Counted from the stretch's first letter, positions 1-10,245 are shown. The stretch is 64,000 nt of DNA from Stenotrophomonas sp. Marseille-Q4652 (GCF_916618915.1 NZ_CAKAKE010000001.1:2525001-2589000); one strand, 5' to 3'. A program made the numbers and translations. Notes: a model not told the origin generated them from the sequence alone.

Positions 1-990
1 CGCCTGCTGGAAGGCCTGCAGGCGCTGGACCGCGGCCACTGGCAGCGCGCCGAGCGCCTGCTGCTGGCCGCGGCCAAGCACCCGGAAACCGCATCGACCG
101 CCACCATCGCAGCGGTACGTGCCGCCGAGGCGCGGGGTGACCAGGCTGCCGCCAGCCAGCACCTGCTGCAGCTGGCCTCGATCGATGCCACCGACCACGC
201 CCTGCTCAGCGCCGAACGCTGGCTGGCCCAGCAGCGTCCGCTCGACGCGATCAACGCGCTGGACGTTGCCGCCGCGCAGCCGTTGCCGCCGCGCGGGGTG
301 CTGCTGCGTACCGAGGCCCTGGCCCAGGCCGGTCGCGCGGCCGAGGCCTACGGCCAGCTCGGCGCCCTGCGCCAGCAGCAGGTGCTACCGGCCGATGCGC
401 TGGCGGCGCTGGAAGTACGCCTGGCCGCGCAGGCGCTGGACGAGGCCGCCGACGTCAACGCGCTGGCCACGCAGTGGGAGGCCACGCCCAAGGCCCTGCG
501 CCTGAATCCGGTGGTGGTGTCGGCCTATGCCCGCCGCGCCGCGGAGCTGGGCTGGGAGGAACCGGCGATGCGCAGCCTGGAAACCGCACTGGACACGCGC
601 TGGGACGAGTCGCTGGTCAGGGTCTACGGTTCCCTGCCCGGCCAGCGCTGGGACGCACGCAGCGCCACCGCTGGACGCTGGCTGCAGGCGCAGCCGTCCA
701 GCATCAGCCTGCTGCTGACCTTGGCCCGGCTGGAACAGCAGCAGGGCAACTGGGCCCAGGCCGAGACCTATCTGCACCGTGCCGCTGCACAGGGTGCCGG
801 CGCCCCGGCCTGGGAAGCGCTGGGCGAGGGATATGCCGCCCGTGGCGAGGACACGCTGGCGCGCCAGTGCCTGCTCAACGCCCTGCGCGAGCGTCGCGGC
901 GAGCCGCCGCTGGTGCTGACCGAACACGCGCTGCACCCGCAGCTGCCCGAACAGCGCGATGAACACGGGCTGCCGCGACTGCACGACTGA
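1..990 (+). CDS. hemY: HemY-like TPR protein, 5' end outside window
   Basis: The frame is open from the first base, so the true start lies upstream; about 329 residues are visible. HemY proteins are inner-membrane TPR-containing proteins linked to heme biosynthesis, although their biochemical role is unsettled. The visible part is alpha-helical and Ala/Leu/Gln-rich, with TPR-like segments such as LLLTLARLEQQQGNWAQAE followed by WEALGEGYAARGE. It ends in the short Pro/His-rich tail common to these proteins. The N-terminal membrane segments are not in the window. An intrinsic terminator follows 21 bases after the stop. The family call is from overall character and is fairly secure; a generic TPR protein is the alternative. 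Confidence 0.72.
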   Translation, partial: RLLEGLQALDRGHWQRAERLLLAAAKHPETASTATIAAVRAAEARGDQAAASQHLLQLASIDATDHALLSAERWLAQQRPLDAINALDVAAAQPLPPRGVLLRTEALAQAGRAAEAYGQLGALRQQQVLPADALAALEVRLAAQALDEAADVNALATQWEATPKALRLNPVVVSAYARRAAELGWEEPAMRSLETALDTRWDESLVRVYGSLPGQRWDARSATAGRWLQAQPSSISLLLTLARLEQQQGNWAQAETYLHRAAAQGAGAPAWEALGEGYAARGEDTLARQCLLNALRERRGEPPLVLTEHALHPQLPEQRDEHGLPRLHD

Positions 991-1011
991 TCCATCCAGG
1001 CCGGAAATGAA

Positions 1012-1045
1012 AAGGGCGCTTCCCTGCGGAAGCGCCCTTCTTTTT
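1012..1045 (+). terminator. Intrinsic terminator after hemY
   Basis: A perfect 12-bp stem (AAGGGCGCTTCC and its complement, 1012-1023 with 1028-1039) closes a CTGC tetraloop and is followed by CTTTTT. It lies between hemY (+) and the convergent thiolase gene (-). Read on the minus strand the tail is TTTCATTT, so it may act in both directions. Confidence 0.85.
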
Positions 1046-1080
1046 GCCGGTCAGCGGTAGCTGCCCGGTCAGCGACCGGC

Positions 1081-2361
1081 TCAGCGCTCGATGATCGCCA
1101 CCACGCCCATGCCGCCGGCGGTGCAGATCGAGACCAGCGCGCGGCCACCGCCGCGTTCGGCCAGCTGCTTGGCCGCAGTGGCGACCACGCGGCCGCCGGT
1201 GGCGGCGAACGGATGGCCGGCGGCCAGCGACGAACCGACCGGGTTGATCTTCGTCGGATCGATTGCGCCCAGCGGCGCGTCCAGGCCAAGGCGGTTGCGG
1301 CAGTAATCCTCGCTCTCCCACGCACGCAGGGTGCACAGCACCTGGGCGGCGAAGGCTTCGTGGATTTCGTAGATGTCGAAGTCCTGCAGGGTCAGGTTGT
1401 TGCGCTTGAGCATCTCGGCCACGGCCACGGTCGGGGCCATCAGCAGGCCTTCGCCATGCACGAAGTCCACCGCCGAGACGTGCGCATCGCGCAGGTAGGC
1501 CAGCGGCTCGTGGCCATGGGCACGGGCCCACTCCTCGCTGGCCAGCAGCACCGCCGAGGCGCCGTCGGTGAGCGGGGTCGAGTTGGCGGCGGTCAGGGTG
1601 CCGCGGCCGGAAACCTTGTCGAAGGCCGGCTTCAGCGTGGCCAGCTTCTCCAGCGAGGTGTCCGGACGCAGGATGTTGTCGCGCTCCACGCCGCGGAACG
1701 GCACCACCAGGTCGCTGAAGAAACCACGGTCATAGGCCGCGGCCAGCTTCTTGTGCGAGGACACCGCCCAGGCGTCCTGCTCCTGGCGGCTGATGTTCCA
1801 CTGCTTGGCCATGTCCTCGCAGTGATCACCCATGCTCTTGCCGGTGCGCGGCTCGGCCACGCCCGGGAACTCGGGCTTGAGCTCGCCCAACTTGAAGCCA
1901 CCCACCAGGGCCTTGAACTTGTCGCCGGTGGTCTTGGCACGATTGGCAGCCAGCAGGCGGGCGCGCAGCTTCTTGCCATAGACGATCGGCACGTCAGAGG
2001 TGGTGTCCGAACCGCCGCCGATGCCCGAGTCGATCTGGCCCAGGGCGATCTTGTTGGCCACGGTGATGATGGTGTCCAGCGAGGTGCCGCAGGCACGCTG
2101 CATGGTGATGCCCGGGGTCAGCGGCGACAGGCCCGAGGACAGCGCGGCCTCGCGGCCCAGGTTCCAGTCCGAGGGATGCTTGATCACCGCGCCCATCGCC
2201 ACTTCGCCCAGCTGCTGGCCGTGCAGGCCAAAGCGCTCGACCAGGGCACCCAGCGTGCGCACCGACATCCCGAGGTTGCCGACGTCGGAATAAGCGGTGT
2301 TCTGGCGGCAGAAGGGAATGCGGACGCCACCGAGGATGGCGACTGGACGAGCGCTGGGCAT
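1081..2361 (-). CDS. fadI: Acetyl-CoA C-acyltransferase (thiolase, FadI type)
   Basis: A 426-residue thiolase that would cleave 3-ketoacyl-CoA in fatty-acid beta-oxidation, or run the condensation in reverse. The nucleophilic cysteine is C91 in QRACGTSLD; the C-terminal half has EIHEAFAAQ with its catalytic His, GHPFAATGGR, and CTAGGMG carrying the second catalytic Cys. The open frame runs far upstream on the minus strand, but the conserved protein begins at MPSARPVAILGG. That ATG has AGGT eight bases upstream. Length fits the FadI/trifunctional-type branch better than the 390-residue AtoB branch. It stands alone, divergent from the next gene; no fadJ partner is in the window. Confidence 0.88.
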   Translation of the reverse strand: MPSARPVAILGGVRIPFCRQNTAYSDVGNLGMSVRTLGALVERFGLHGQQLGEVAMGAVIKHPSDWNLGREAALSSGLSPLTPGITMQRACGTSLDTIITVANKIALGQIDSGIGGGSDTTSDVPIVYGKKLRARLLAANRAKTTGDKFKALVGGFKLGELKPEFPGVAEPRTGKSMGDHCEDMAKQWNISRQEQDAWAVSSHKKLAAAYDRGFFSDLVVPFRGVERDNILRPDTSLEKLATLKPAFDKVSGRGTLTAANSTPLTDGASAVLLASEEWARAHGHEPLAYLRDAHVSAVDFVHGEGLLMAPTVAVAEMLKRNNLTLQDFDIYEIHEAFAAQVLCTLRAWESEDYCRNRLGLDAPLGAIDPTKINPVGSSLAAGHPFAATGGRVVATAAKQLAERGGGRALVSICTAGGMGVVAIIER

Positions 2362-2466
2362 GCGGATACCTGACAGGGAGGGAGGGGGCTGCAACGCTGC
2401 CTGCACACGGGGCAGGCATAATGTTGAAAGTGTAGCTTCCACCCAGTGATGGGCCAACAGAGAAAC

Positions 2467-3354
2467 ATGACCAATCCCCTTACCGGCATGCATGCCCTGG
2501 GCGTGCTCGCGCTGGAACTTGCCGGTGGCGCCTCCCCGCAACAGGCCGCGATGTCTTCCGAGCAGGCCGGCGAACTGGCCGAACGCATGGGCCGCGACCT
2601 GGCCAAGCTGGTGCCGCAGGTCGCCGGGATGGAACTGGTGTTCGCCGGTGCCCATTTCGATCCGGCCGAAGTGCTGCGCCCCGGCTGGCCGGTGCACCGT
2701 CGCCTGCTGGAACTGCAGCAGCGCGCGCCCGGCCGTGACCAGGGCCCGCGGCTGCTGGCCTTCGGTGCCGATGCGCAGGGCGAGATCCCGATGCCGCTGC
2801 AGGCCGATCCGGCGCTGACCGGCGGTTGCCTGCGCGTTCTGCCGTTCGCGCTGGTCGGCAACGATCCGCAGCAGGTGCAGGACGCGGCCACCGCACTGGA
2901 AGACGTGCTGCTGGCGCAGGGCATGGCCGAGGCCGATACCGCCCTGCTCGCCCAGCGCGCGCTCGGCGCGCAGATCGAACACGCACGCTACCTGACCCTG
3001 CACGACCTGGTGGCGATGATGTCGATGCAGTACGACAACCAGGGCCTGGCCGCGCTGTGGCCGCTGCTGGAAGCGGCGATGCTGCAGCCCGAGGCCGAGG
3101 AATGGCTGCAGGACGGCCCCGAGCCGCTGCTGCGCTATGCCAATGGCGAGGTGCGCATGGCCCTGTTCGATCCGGCCGGCTGGTGCGCCTACTACGCCCA
3201 CGACGCTGGCGAATGCGAGCGCCTGCAGCGGGTGTACGAGCAGTACCTGATGCGCCAGCGGCAGATGGCCGCGGTGCTCGAGGCCCACGGCCTGGACGTG
3301 CTGTACGTGCACGTGCACGCCGGCCAGGACGCACGCCAGCTGCTGGCCAGCTGA
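2467..3354 (+). CDS. Conserved hypothetical protein
   Basis: A 295-residue protein I do not recognise. It is acidic, rich in Leu, Ala and Gln, with no signal peptide or membrane segment. A GTG at 2446 in the same frame would add seven residues; the ATG at 2467 is preferred because AGAG precedes it. Notable segments are the aromatic GWCAYYAHDAGE near residue 240 and a C-terminal VLYVHVHAGQDARQLL. It diverges from the thiolase gene with about 105 bases between the starts, which must hold both promoters. No neighbour suggests a function. Confidence 0.72.
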   Translation: MTNPLTGMHALGVLALELAGGASPQQAAMSSEQAGELAERMGRDLAKLVPQVAGMELVFAGAHFDPAEVLRPGWPVHRRLLELQQRAPGRDQGPRLLAFGADAQGEIPMPLQADPALTGGCLRVLPFALVGNDPQQVQDAATALEDVLLAQGMAEADTALLAQRALGAQIEHARYLTLHDLVAMMSMQYDNQGLAALWPLLEAAMLQPEAEEWLQDGPEPLLRYANGEVRMALFDPAGWCAYYAHDAGECERLQRVYEQYLMRQRQMAAVLEAHGLDVLYVHVHAGQDARQLLAS

Positions 3355-3434
3355 GGCCTGTCACTGCAGCGGCGTGCATCGCCGCTGCACACCCGCGGCG
3401 CCACACTGCAGGCAGGTCACTGCCGGAGCGCCGC

Positions 3435-3860
3435 ATGCACACCCCCGCCCCTACCCTGCACGGGATACTGGAAACCGCGCTGTACGTGGCCGACCTGGAC
3501 ACCTCGCGCCGCTTCTACCGCGATGTGCTCGGCCTGGAGCCGATGCACGACGACGCGCGCCTGTCTGCCTATGCGCTGGCCCCGGCCCAGGTGCTGCTGC
3601 TGTTCGAACGGGGCAGTACCGGGGAAACCGTGCGGATGCGGTCCGGCACGATTCCTCCGCACGGGGGCGATGGCGAGCAGCACCTGGCCTTTGCCATCGC
3701 CAGCGATGCGCTGGACGCGTGGGAACGGCATCTGGCCGACCTCGGCATCAGCATCGAAGGCCGCACCGACTGGCCCGCCGGTGGCCACAGCATCTATTTC
3801 CGCGACCCGGACCGGCACCTGCTGGAGCTGGCCACGCCCGGGTTGTGGCGCAACTACTGA
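3435..3860 (+). CDS. VOC-superfamily (glyoxalase/bleomycin-resistance fold) protein
   Basis: A 141-residue single-domain VOC protein built from two beta-alpha-beta-beta-beta modules. The first begins ILETALYVADLDTSRRFYRDVLGL and the second EQHLAFAIASDALDAWERHL. Likely metal-ligand or substrate positions are His in EQHLAF and Glu in HLLELATP, with the conserved GHSIYFRDPDR strand-turn before the latter. Such proteins include glyoxalase I, dioxygenases and thiol transferases; nothing here selects one substrate. GGAG precedes the ATG. It is convergent with the sodC genes across a strong hairpin. Confidence 0.85.
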   Translation: MHTPAPTLHGILETALYVADLDTSRRFYRDVLGLEPMHDDARLSAYALAPAQVLLLFERGSTGETVRMRSGTIPPHGGDGEQHLAFAIASDALDAWERHLADLGISIEGRTDWPAGGHSIYFRDPDRHLLELATPGLWRNY

Positions 3861-3862
3861 AA

Positions 3863-3892
3863 CCCGGCGGCGGCGATGTGGCCGCCGCCGGG
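3863..3892. terminator. Convergent-gene hairpin terminator
   Basis: A perfect 12-bp GC-rich stem (CCCGGCGGCGGC and complement, 3863-3874 with 3881-3892) encloses a GATGTG loop. It sits between the stops of the VOC gene (+) and sodC (-). On the minus strand it is followed by TTTCAG, a weak U tract, so it probably serves sodC best. Confidence 0.65.
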
Positions 3893-3899
3893 ACCGTGC

Positions 3900-4523
3900 T
3901 TACTGCGCAGCCTCGATCACCGCACAGGCCAGGCGCGCACCGGCGTTGCCGGTCGGCTGGGTGGTGTAGTCGTCCGGATCGGCGTGGACGATCAGGCCGC
4001 GGCCGATGATGTCGGCACCGTCGCCCTGGCCGATGTTGACGCTGGGCGAAACCGGACCATGCACGCGGGCATTGCCGTCGGCATCGGCCACGATGTTGGG
4101 CATGTCACCCCCGTGGTGGACCTCGCCGGTCACCGAACCGTGGTCGCGGCTGGCCGGGTTGAAGTGGCCACCGGCGCTGCTGCCGTCCGGCGCACTGCAG
4201 TCGCCCTTCTCGTGGATGTGGAAGCCGTGCTCGCTGCGCGGCGCCAGGCCGCTGACCTGGCCCATCGCGTGCAGCTTGCCGTCCACCTGCATGAACTCGA
4301 TCGTGCCCTGCACCTGGCTGTCCTTGGTCGGCTGCAGCGTGGCACGGGCCAGCACCTGGCCCTGGCCGGCGTCATGGCTGGCGTGTTCGTCGCCGGCCGG
4401 CTGGGTATCGGCGGTGGCCGGCGCGGTGACCGGGGCTTGTTCGACCGCGGCGTTGTCCTGCGAGCCGCACGCGGCCAGGCCAAGCACGCACATGGCAATC
4501 AGGGGAGTAAGGGTCAGGCGCAT
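3900..4523 (-). CDS. sodC: Cu/Zn superoxide dismutase, lipoprotein
   Basis: A 207-residue periplasmic superoxide dismutase. Residues 1-19 form a lipoprotein signal with lipobox LAAC, followed by a flexible Ala/Pro/Thr linker. The catalytic domain has copper ligands in FHIHEKGDC, the bridging and zinc His in GGHFNP, the downstream His/Asp in HHGGD, the fourth copper His in LIVHADPDDY, and the C-terminal disulfide segment GNAGARLAC. An AAGGAGA ribosome site lies seven bases before the ATG; longer in-frame starts lack this. It follows a second sodC on the same strand 29 bases away, so the two are probably cotranscribed paralogues protecting the envelope from external superoxide. Confidence 0.93.
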   Translation of the reverse strand: MRLTLTPLIAMCVLGLAACGSQDNAAVEQAPVTAPATADTQPAGDEHASHDAGQGQVLARATLQPTKDSQVQGTIEFMQVDGKLHAMGQVSGLAPRSEHGFHIHEKGDCSAPDGSSAGGHFNPASRDHGSVTGEVHHGGDMPNIVADADGNARVHGPVSPSVNIGQGDGADIIGRGLIVHADPDDYTTQPTGNAGARLACAVIEAAQ

Positions 4524-4552
4524 GGTGTCTCCTTGGTTGGGTCGGGCGGGTT

Positions 4553-5125
4553 TCAACGGGTAACGCGGATCACGCCGCATGCCACGCGGGCACCGGCGTT
4601 GCCGGCCGGCTGGCTGCGGTAGTCGTCGGGTCGGGCATGCACCACCAGCGCCTTGCCGGCAACGTCATTGGCCGCACCGCCGCCGAGCGTCACCTGGCGC
4701 AGCAGCACGTCGACCTGGGCCACGCCCTCGTGGTCGGCCTGCAGGTTGTCCATGTCGCCGGCATGGTGGTCACCATTGCCGGCGCGGCCGTGTGGCGCGC
4801 CGGTGGGGTTGAAGTGGCCGCCGGCGCTGCTGGCATCGACCGCGCTGCAGTCGCCGCGCTCGTGCACGTGGAAGGCCGCGACCTGGCGCGGCGCCAGCCC
4901 GCCGATGACGCCGGTGATGCGCACGCCACCGGGCGCCGGCACCAGGGCCAGTCGCCCGCTGACCAGGCTGGCCGAGGCCGGGGCGAGGTTGGCCTCGGCC
5001 TGCTGCGCAGTGCTGACCGTGACCGGGGCGGGCGGCGGCGGCGGTGCCGGGGGCGGTGCGGAACTGCACGCGGCCAGGACCAGGGAAAGCGGCAGCAGGG
5101 GCACGAAGGCAGGCAGGCGTTGCAT
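4553..5125 (-). CDS. sodC: Cu/Zn superoxide dismutase, second lipoprotein copy
   Basis: A 190-residue paralogue of the downstream sodC. Its signal ends in lipobox LAAC, then comes a proline-rich spacer (APPPAPPPPPAP) that could reach into the periplasm. Copper and zinc ligands are kept: FHVHERGDC, GGHFNP, the His of APHG, DHHAGD and VVHARPDDY, with GNAGARVAC at the end. Chosen start: ATG at 5125 with GAGGAG five bases upstream; a GTG at 5131 overlaps that ribosome site. It differs from the other copy in having AAFH rather than HGFH before the first ligands and a shorter linker. Probably first gene of a two-gene operon. Confidence 0.92.
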   Translation of the reverse strand: MQRLPAFVPLLPLSLVLAACSSAPPPAPPPPPAPVTVSTAQQAEANLAPASASLVSGRLALVPAPGGVRITGVIGGLAPRQVAAFHVHERGDCSAVDASSAGGHFNPTGAPHGRAGNGDHHAGDMDNLQADHEGVAQVDVLLRQVTLGGGAANDVAGKALVVHARPDDYRSQPAGNAGARVACGVIRVTR

Positions 5126-5185
5126 GTTCACTCCTCGGGTTGCATCGCGGCCGCGCTCCGGGCGCAGCCTGTCATATCGAAAATC

Positions 5186-5203
5186 CTGGCCGCTGGCGGC
5201 CAG
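5186..5203 (-). terminator. Intrinsic terminator of ntrBC
   Basis: A perfect 8-bp stem CTGGCCGC/GCGGCCAG with a 2-base loop. On the minus strand it is followed by GGATTTTCG, a short U tract. It lies 45 bases past the ntrC stop and before the sodC pair; the remaining bases to 5125 should hold the sodC promoter, which I could not define. Confidence 0.6.
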
Positions 5204-5248
5204 CTGTCGGCCACGCTAGCGGCGGGCCGGTTCACGGGCCATGAAAGC

Positions 5249-6687
<1,439 letters not shown>

Positions 6688-6691
<4 letters not shown>

Positions 6692-7743
6692 GGGTTGGCT
6701 CCGGTATCGGGCTCGGCGGCGGGCATCGGCAGCAGCACGGTGAAGACGGTATGGCCCGGGCGCGAGCGGTAGCTGAGGTGGCCACGGTGTTCGCGCGCGA
6801 CCTGCTGGGCCAGGGCCAGGCCCAGCCCGGTGCCTTCGGCGCGGCCGCTGACCAGCGGCAGGAACAGGTGCTCGGCCAGTTCCTCGGGCACGCCGCGACC
6901 GTCGTCGACGATCTCTAGCCGCAGCGCCAGGGTGTGGATGTGCTCGGCGATGCGGGCGCCGTGCTCGACCCGGGTACGCAGCGTCACTGTGGTCGCGCCG
7001 GCCTGGATGGCATTGCTGACCAGGTTCCACGCGGCCTGGGTGAGGCGGTCGCTGTCGCCGGGGAACTCAGGGATGCTGGGGTCGTAGTCGCGCTGCAGCC
7101 GCACCGACCAGCCGGCCTCGTTCTCGGCCAGGCGCAGCACCCGCTCGAGCACGGCGTGGATGTTGAGCGGTGCATGCGGGCGCGCCGGGGCCGGCGACAG
7201 CAACTGGTCCAGCAGGGTGTTCAGGCGCTGGATCTCCGAGCCGATCAGCTCGATCAGCTCGCGCTCGTCGGCATCGCGGCCGTGCGCGCGCCGCGCCAGC
7301 AGTTGCGCCGCGCCCTTGAGGCCGGCCAGCGGATTGCGCAGTTCATGGGCCAGGCCCTTGAGCGCGGCGCTCAGCGCACCGGGCAGGGCGAGCGCCGGGT
7401 CCGAAACCTCGAACTCGTCGGTCGGATAGGCCTCCAGCAGCCAGCGGCCATCGTCCAGCCGGCTCAGCCAGCCCTCGGCAAAGCGCGGTGACTCGCCCGG
7501 CAGGGCCATCGCCAGCCGGTGCAGGCGCAGCACGTCCAGCTCATCGCGGGCCAGGAAGCGGGCCAAAGCCTCGCCCTGGGACTCCAGCGCGGCCAGCGGC
7601 TGGCCAAGCAGGCGCCGCCGGCTCACGCCCAGCCAGCGCGCGAACGCGGGATTGGTGCCTTCGATGCGGCCCTGGGCATCGGCCCAGGCCACGGGGGTGC
7701 CCAGCAGTTCCAGCGAAGGGGCTTCGGCAGGCGTCGACGTCAT
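6688..7743 (-). CDS. ntrB: NtrB nitrogen-regulation sensor kinase
   Basis: A 351-residue cytoplasmic histidine kinase that phosphorylates or dephosphorylates NtrC under control of PII. A PAS domain occupies about residues 10-110. The H box is GLAHELRNPLAGLKG with H133 as phospho-acceptor. The ATPase domain has NLVSNAIQAGA (N box), DDGRGVPEEL (G1) and GRAEGTGLGLALAQQV (G2). No membrane segment is present, as expected for NtrB. It overlaps ntrC by four bases. An NtrC-like palindrome directly abuts its start codon, which implies autoregulation of the ntrBC operon. PII (glnK) is about 4 kb upstream on the same strand. Confidence 0.94.
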
Positions 7744-7760
7744 TGCACCAATTTAGTGCA
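7744..7760. promoter_or_regulatory. NtrC-like binding site at ntrB start
   Basis: TGCACCAATTTAGTGCA matches the enterobacterial NtrC palindrome TGCACCA-N3-TGGTGCA at 13 of its 14 fixed positions. It occupies the 17 bases immediately before the ntrB ATG, inside the 39-base gap after the amidase gene. That position would cover the ribosome-binding region or a promoter, so repression (autoregulation) is more likely than activation. Confidence 0.65.
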
Positions 7761-7782
7761 AAACAGCGGAAAAGCCTCGGTT

Positions 7783-8532
7783 TCAGCCGCGTCGCTGCAG
7801 CAGCAGCGAGTGCAGGATGCGCGCGTCCTCGGCATCGAGTTCGGCTGGCAGGCTGTCACTGCCGCGGAACCGGCGATGGAAGGCGCGGACCGCGGCGGCC
7901 GGATCGGCCATCGGATACCCCAGCGCCTGCAGTCCCAGCCACGCATCGAAACCATCCGGCGCCGGGCCGTGGGCCGGGTCCGGCCACTCGCCGAAGCCGG
8001 CCTCGGCCAGCTGCTGCCACGGGAAGAAGCGGCTGGGGTCCTGCTTGCGGGTCGGCGCCAGGTCGGCGTGACCGATCACCTGCCGGCGCGGAATGCCCAG
8101 GCGCGTGCACAGCTCATCAAGCAGCCGCACCAGGGCGTCGATCTGCGCCGGCGCGAACGGGCTGTCGCCATCGTTGTCGATCTCGATGCCGATCGAGGCC
8201 GAGTTGAGGTCGGTGATCGCACCCCAGCTGCCGGGACCGGCATGCCAGGCGCGGCGGCCATCGGCCACCAGCTGGTAGAGGTCGCCATCGCGGCCGACCA
8301 GGTAGTGCGAGCTGACCTTGCCGCCGGAGTTGGCGCTGCGCAGCGTGTCCAGGCTTTCCTGCACCGAATCCTGGTCGGTGTGGTGCAGCACGATCAGCAC
8401 GGGCTGGCGCGCGTTGTGGTTGGGCGACGGCACCCACTGCGCGAGCGGGTTGCGCTCGCTGCGCGGCGTGCTGGAACAGGCGGCCAGCGCCAGTACTGCA
8501 AGCGCGAGGGGCAGGAAACGATGCGGGGTCAT
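7783..8532 (-). CDS. N-acetylmuramoyl-L-alanine amidase, AmiD/AmpD-like lipoprotein
   Basis: A 249-residue amidase_2 (PGRP-fold) lipoprotein. The signal ends in lipobox LAAC. Zinc ligands are visible as the second His of VLHHTD and the His of VIGHADLAPTRKQDP; the conserved SSHYLVGRDG and SIGIEIDNDG strands lie between them. A C-terminal helical tail of about 60 residues resembles the peptidoglycan-binding tail of AmiD. It would cleave the amide bond between MurNAc and L-Ala, on the periplasmic face because of the lipid anchor. This separates it from the cytoplasmic AmpD of beta-lactamase induction. It lies just downstream of the MltA pair on the same strand. Confidence 0.86.
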   Translation of the reverse strand: MTPHRFLPLALAVLALAACSSTPRSERNPLAQWVPSPNHNARQPVLIVLHHTDQDSVQESLDTLRSANSGGKVSSHYLVGRDGDLYQLVADGRRAWHAGPGSWGAITDLNSASIGIEIDNDGDSPFAPAQIDALVRLLDELCTRLGIPRRQVIGHADLAPTRKQDPSRFFPWQQLAEAGFGEWPDPAHGPAPDGFDAWLGLQALGYPMADPAAAVRAFHRRFRGSDSLPAELDAEDARILHSLLLQRRG

Positions 8533-8541
8533 GGTCCGATT

Positions 8542-8889
8542 CTACGTGCCGTCGCCGGTTGGTAACGATGCGTCGTTGGCCTCGACCGCGCCGGCATCGC
8601 CGCAGGCGCGTTGTACCCGCGCGTCCCAGAAGCGCCTGAGCTTTTCCGGATCATCCAGCGCGGAGCCGGTGTTGCGGCGGCCGTTGGCCTTGTCATGGGC
8701 CAGCCCGGCCAGGCGTGCTTCGCGGGAGGCTTTCGTCATCTCGCAGTAGTCCGCATCACGGACCTGCTCGCTCCCGGGCATCCACGCCCGCACGGGCGCC
8801 GATGCGGCGGTATCGGTGGTGATGGCCTGCGCGAGCGCGGGACCGACGAACGCCAGGGCGGCGCATATCAAGGCCTGGCGCGGGGTCAT
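8542..8889 (-). CDS. Small exported hypothetical protein
   Basis: A 115-residue protein with a signal peptide (MTPRQALICAALAFVGPALAQ) and a short mature domain containing two Cys (in DYCEMT and RACGDAG) and a basic central helix (ASREARLAGLAHDKANGRRN). I do not recognise the family. Its ATG overlaps the mltA stop by four bases and its stop lies nine bases before the amidase start, so the three genes form one envelope-directed operon. The two Cys could form a periplasmic disulfide. Confidence 0.7.
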   Translation of the reverse strand: MTPRQALICAALAFVGPALAQAITTDTAASAPVRAWMPGSEQVRDADYCEMTKASREARLAGLAHDKANGRRNTGSALDDPEKLRRFWDARVQRACGDAGAVEANDASLPTGDGT

Positions 8890-10040
8890 GGCGTGGGCCC
8901 CGGCTGCGGCAACGGCTTGCCCTTTGGCCACAGCAGCCACAGCTGGCCCTGTTGCTTCATGTGGCCGGCCAGGTCGCCGGCGGCGTCACCGGTACCCCAG
9001 AACAGGTCGGCGCGGATCTCGCCGACGATGGCGCCGCCGGTGTCCTGCGCGGCCACCGGGCGCACCAGTGGCGTGCCATCCGGGCGGGTGGTGGACAGCC
9101 ACAGCAGGCTGCCCAGCGGCACCACCGTGCGGTCCACGGCCACGCTGTAGCCAGCGGTGAGGGGCACGTTCAACGAACCGCGCGGGCCCTCGGGGCTGTC
9201 GGGCCTGCGCTCGAAGAACACGTAACTGGGGTTGCTGCGCAGAAGCTCCGGCACCCGCGCCGGATTGGCCCGGGCCCAGCCGCGGATCGCTTCCATGCTG
9301 ACCTGTTCCTGCGCCAGCTCACCCTGCTCCACCAGCCAGCGGCCAATGGCGCGGTAGGGATGGCCGTTCTGGTCGGCATAGGCCAGCCGCACCTGTTCGC
9401 CATTGTCCAGGCGCACGCGCCCGGAGCCCTGCACCTGCAGCAATTGCAGGTCCATCGGATCGGTCAGCCACGCCAGGATCGGCGCCTTGACGCCTTCTGC
9501 GGTGATGGTGGCCGCATCGGCATACGGCCTGAGCACGCGACCTTCCAGCCGGCCGCGCAGGCGCTTGCCCTTCAATTCCGGATGCACGCTCTCCAGATCC
9601 ACCACCACCAGGTCTTCGGGCACGCCGTACACCGGCACCTGCGCACGTGCGGTGCGTACCAGGCTGCCCGGGTAGATCGGCTCGTAGTAGCCGGTGATCA
9701 GGCCATGGGAACGGTTGCCGGCCGCACGCAGCGCGTGGACGTCCAGCTGTCCACGCAGGAAGCTGCGGACGGCGTTGGCCTCGCTCGCCACCGTGGCGGC
9801 GACGGCACAGGTATCGGCCCAGACCGGATCGCGTTGCAGCCGCGGGCAGGCGCTGCGCCATGCATCGAAGCCGGTCAGCAGGTCGGCGTCGGCCACCGCC
9901 GGCAACGACGCCCAGTCGACTTTCGAATAGCGCGTGGTCGTTGACGTGCCGGCACCGCCGCGCTCGGCCACGGTGCTGCAGCCGGCCAGCATTGCCGTGG
10001 CAAGGAACAGGCAGGCAATCGCCCGGGATCGGAATTTCAT
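8886..10040 (-). CDS. mltA: Membrane-bound lytic murein transglycosylase A
   Basis: A 384-residue lytic transglycosylase that cleaves the glycan strand of peptidoglycan to give 1,6-anhydroMurNAc ends. A lipoprotein signal with lipobox LAGC anchors it to the outer membrane. The MltA domain shows GLITGYYEP and the ILAWLTDPMDLQLLQVQGSGR segment. The C-terminal 3D domain carries the catalytic Asp in AAQDTGGAIVGEIRADLFWG. Chosen start is the ATG at 10040; a GTG at 10052 is possible and neither has a good ribosome site. It heads an operon with the small exported protein and the amidase, giving two complementary murein hydrolase activities. Confidence 0.92.
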   Translation of the reverse strand: MKFRSRAIACLFLATAMLAGCSTVAERGGAGTSTTTRYSKVDWASLPAVADADLLTGFDAWRSACPRLQRDPVWADTCAVAATVASEANAVRSFLRGQLDVHALRAAGNRSHGLITGYYEPIYPGSLVRTARAQVPVYGVPEDLVVVDLESVHPELKGKRLRGRLEGRVLRPYADAATITAEGVKAPILAWLTDPMDLQLLQVQGSGRVRLDNGEQVRLAYADQNGHPYRAIGRWLVEQGELAQEQVSMEAIRGWARANPARVPELLRSNPSYVFFERRPDSPEGPRGSLNVPLTAGYSVAVDRTVVPLGSLLWLSTTRPDGTPLVRPVAAQDTGGAIVGEIRADLFWGTGDAAGDLAGHMKQQGQLWLLWPKGKPLPQPGPTP

Positions 10041-10179
10041 GGACAGGCTCACGGCAAGGTCGCACGCAGACGGCCGGCAAGGATGCCATCGTGCGCTTGC
10101 CGGGTAGAAGAGAGGCGGCTGTGCAATGCGGCCACGCGCCACCAGGCCATGGATCGCCGGGCGCGTGCTGCAGATACAC

Positions 10180-10204
10180 GACCGGCGGCGCGAGGCCGCC
10201 GGTC
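10180..10204 (-). terminator. Hairpin between amt and mltA
   Basis: A perfect 10-bp stem (GACCGGCGGC and complement, loop GCGAG) lies 40 bases after the amt stop. A second, shorter inverted repeat GCAGGAGC/GCTCCTGC (10220-10237) precedes it. Neither has a T tract on the minus strand, so termination efficiency is uncertain. The rest of the 205-base gap must contain the mltA promoter; none stands out. Confidence 0.45.
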
Positions 10205-10245
10205 GGTGTTGCTGTGTGTGCAGGAGCGGGCTCCTGCTGCCAGGC

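Noticed and set aside
2362..3318. N-terminal extension of the thiolase frame to 3318
   Set aside because: The thiolase fold begins at MPSARPVAILGG; the extension is antisense to a separate + strand gene and looks like random translation.
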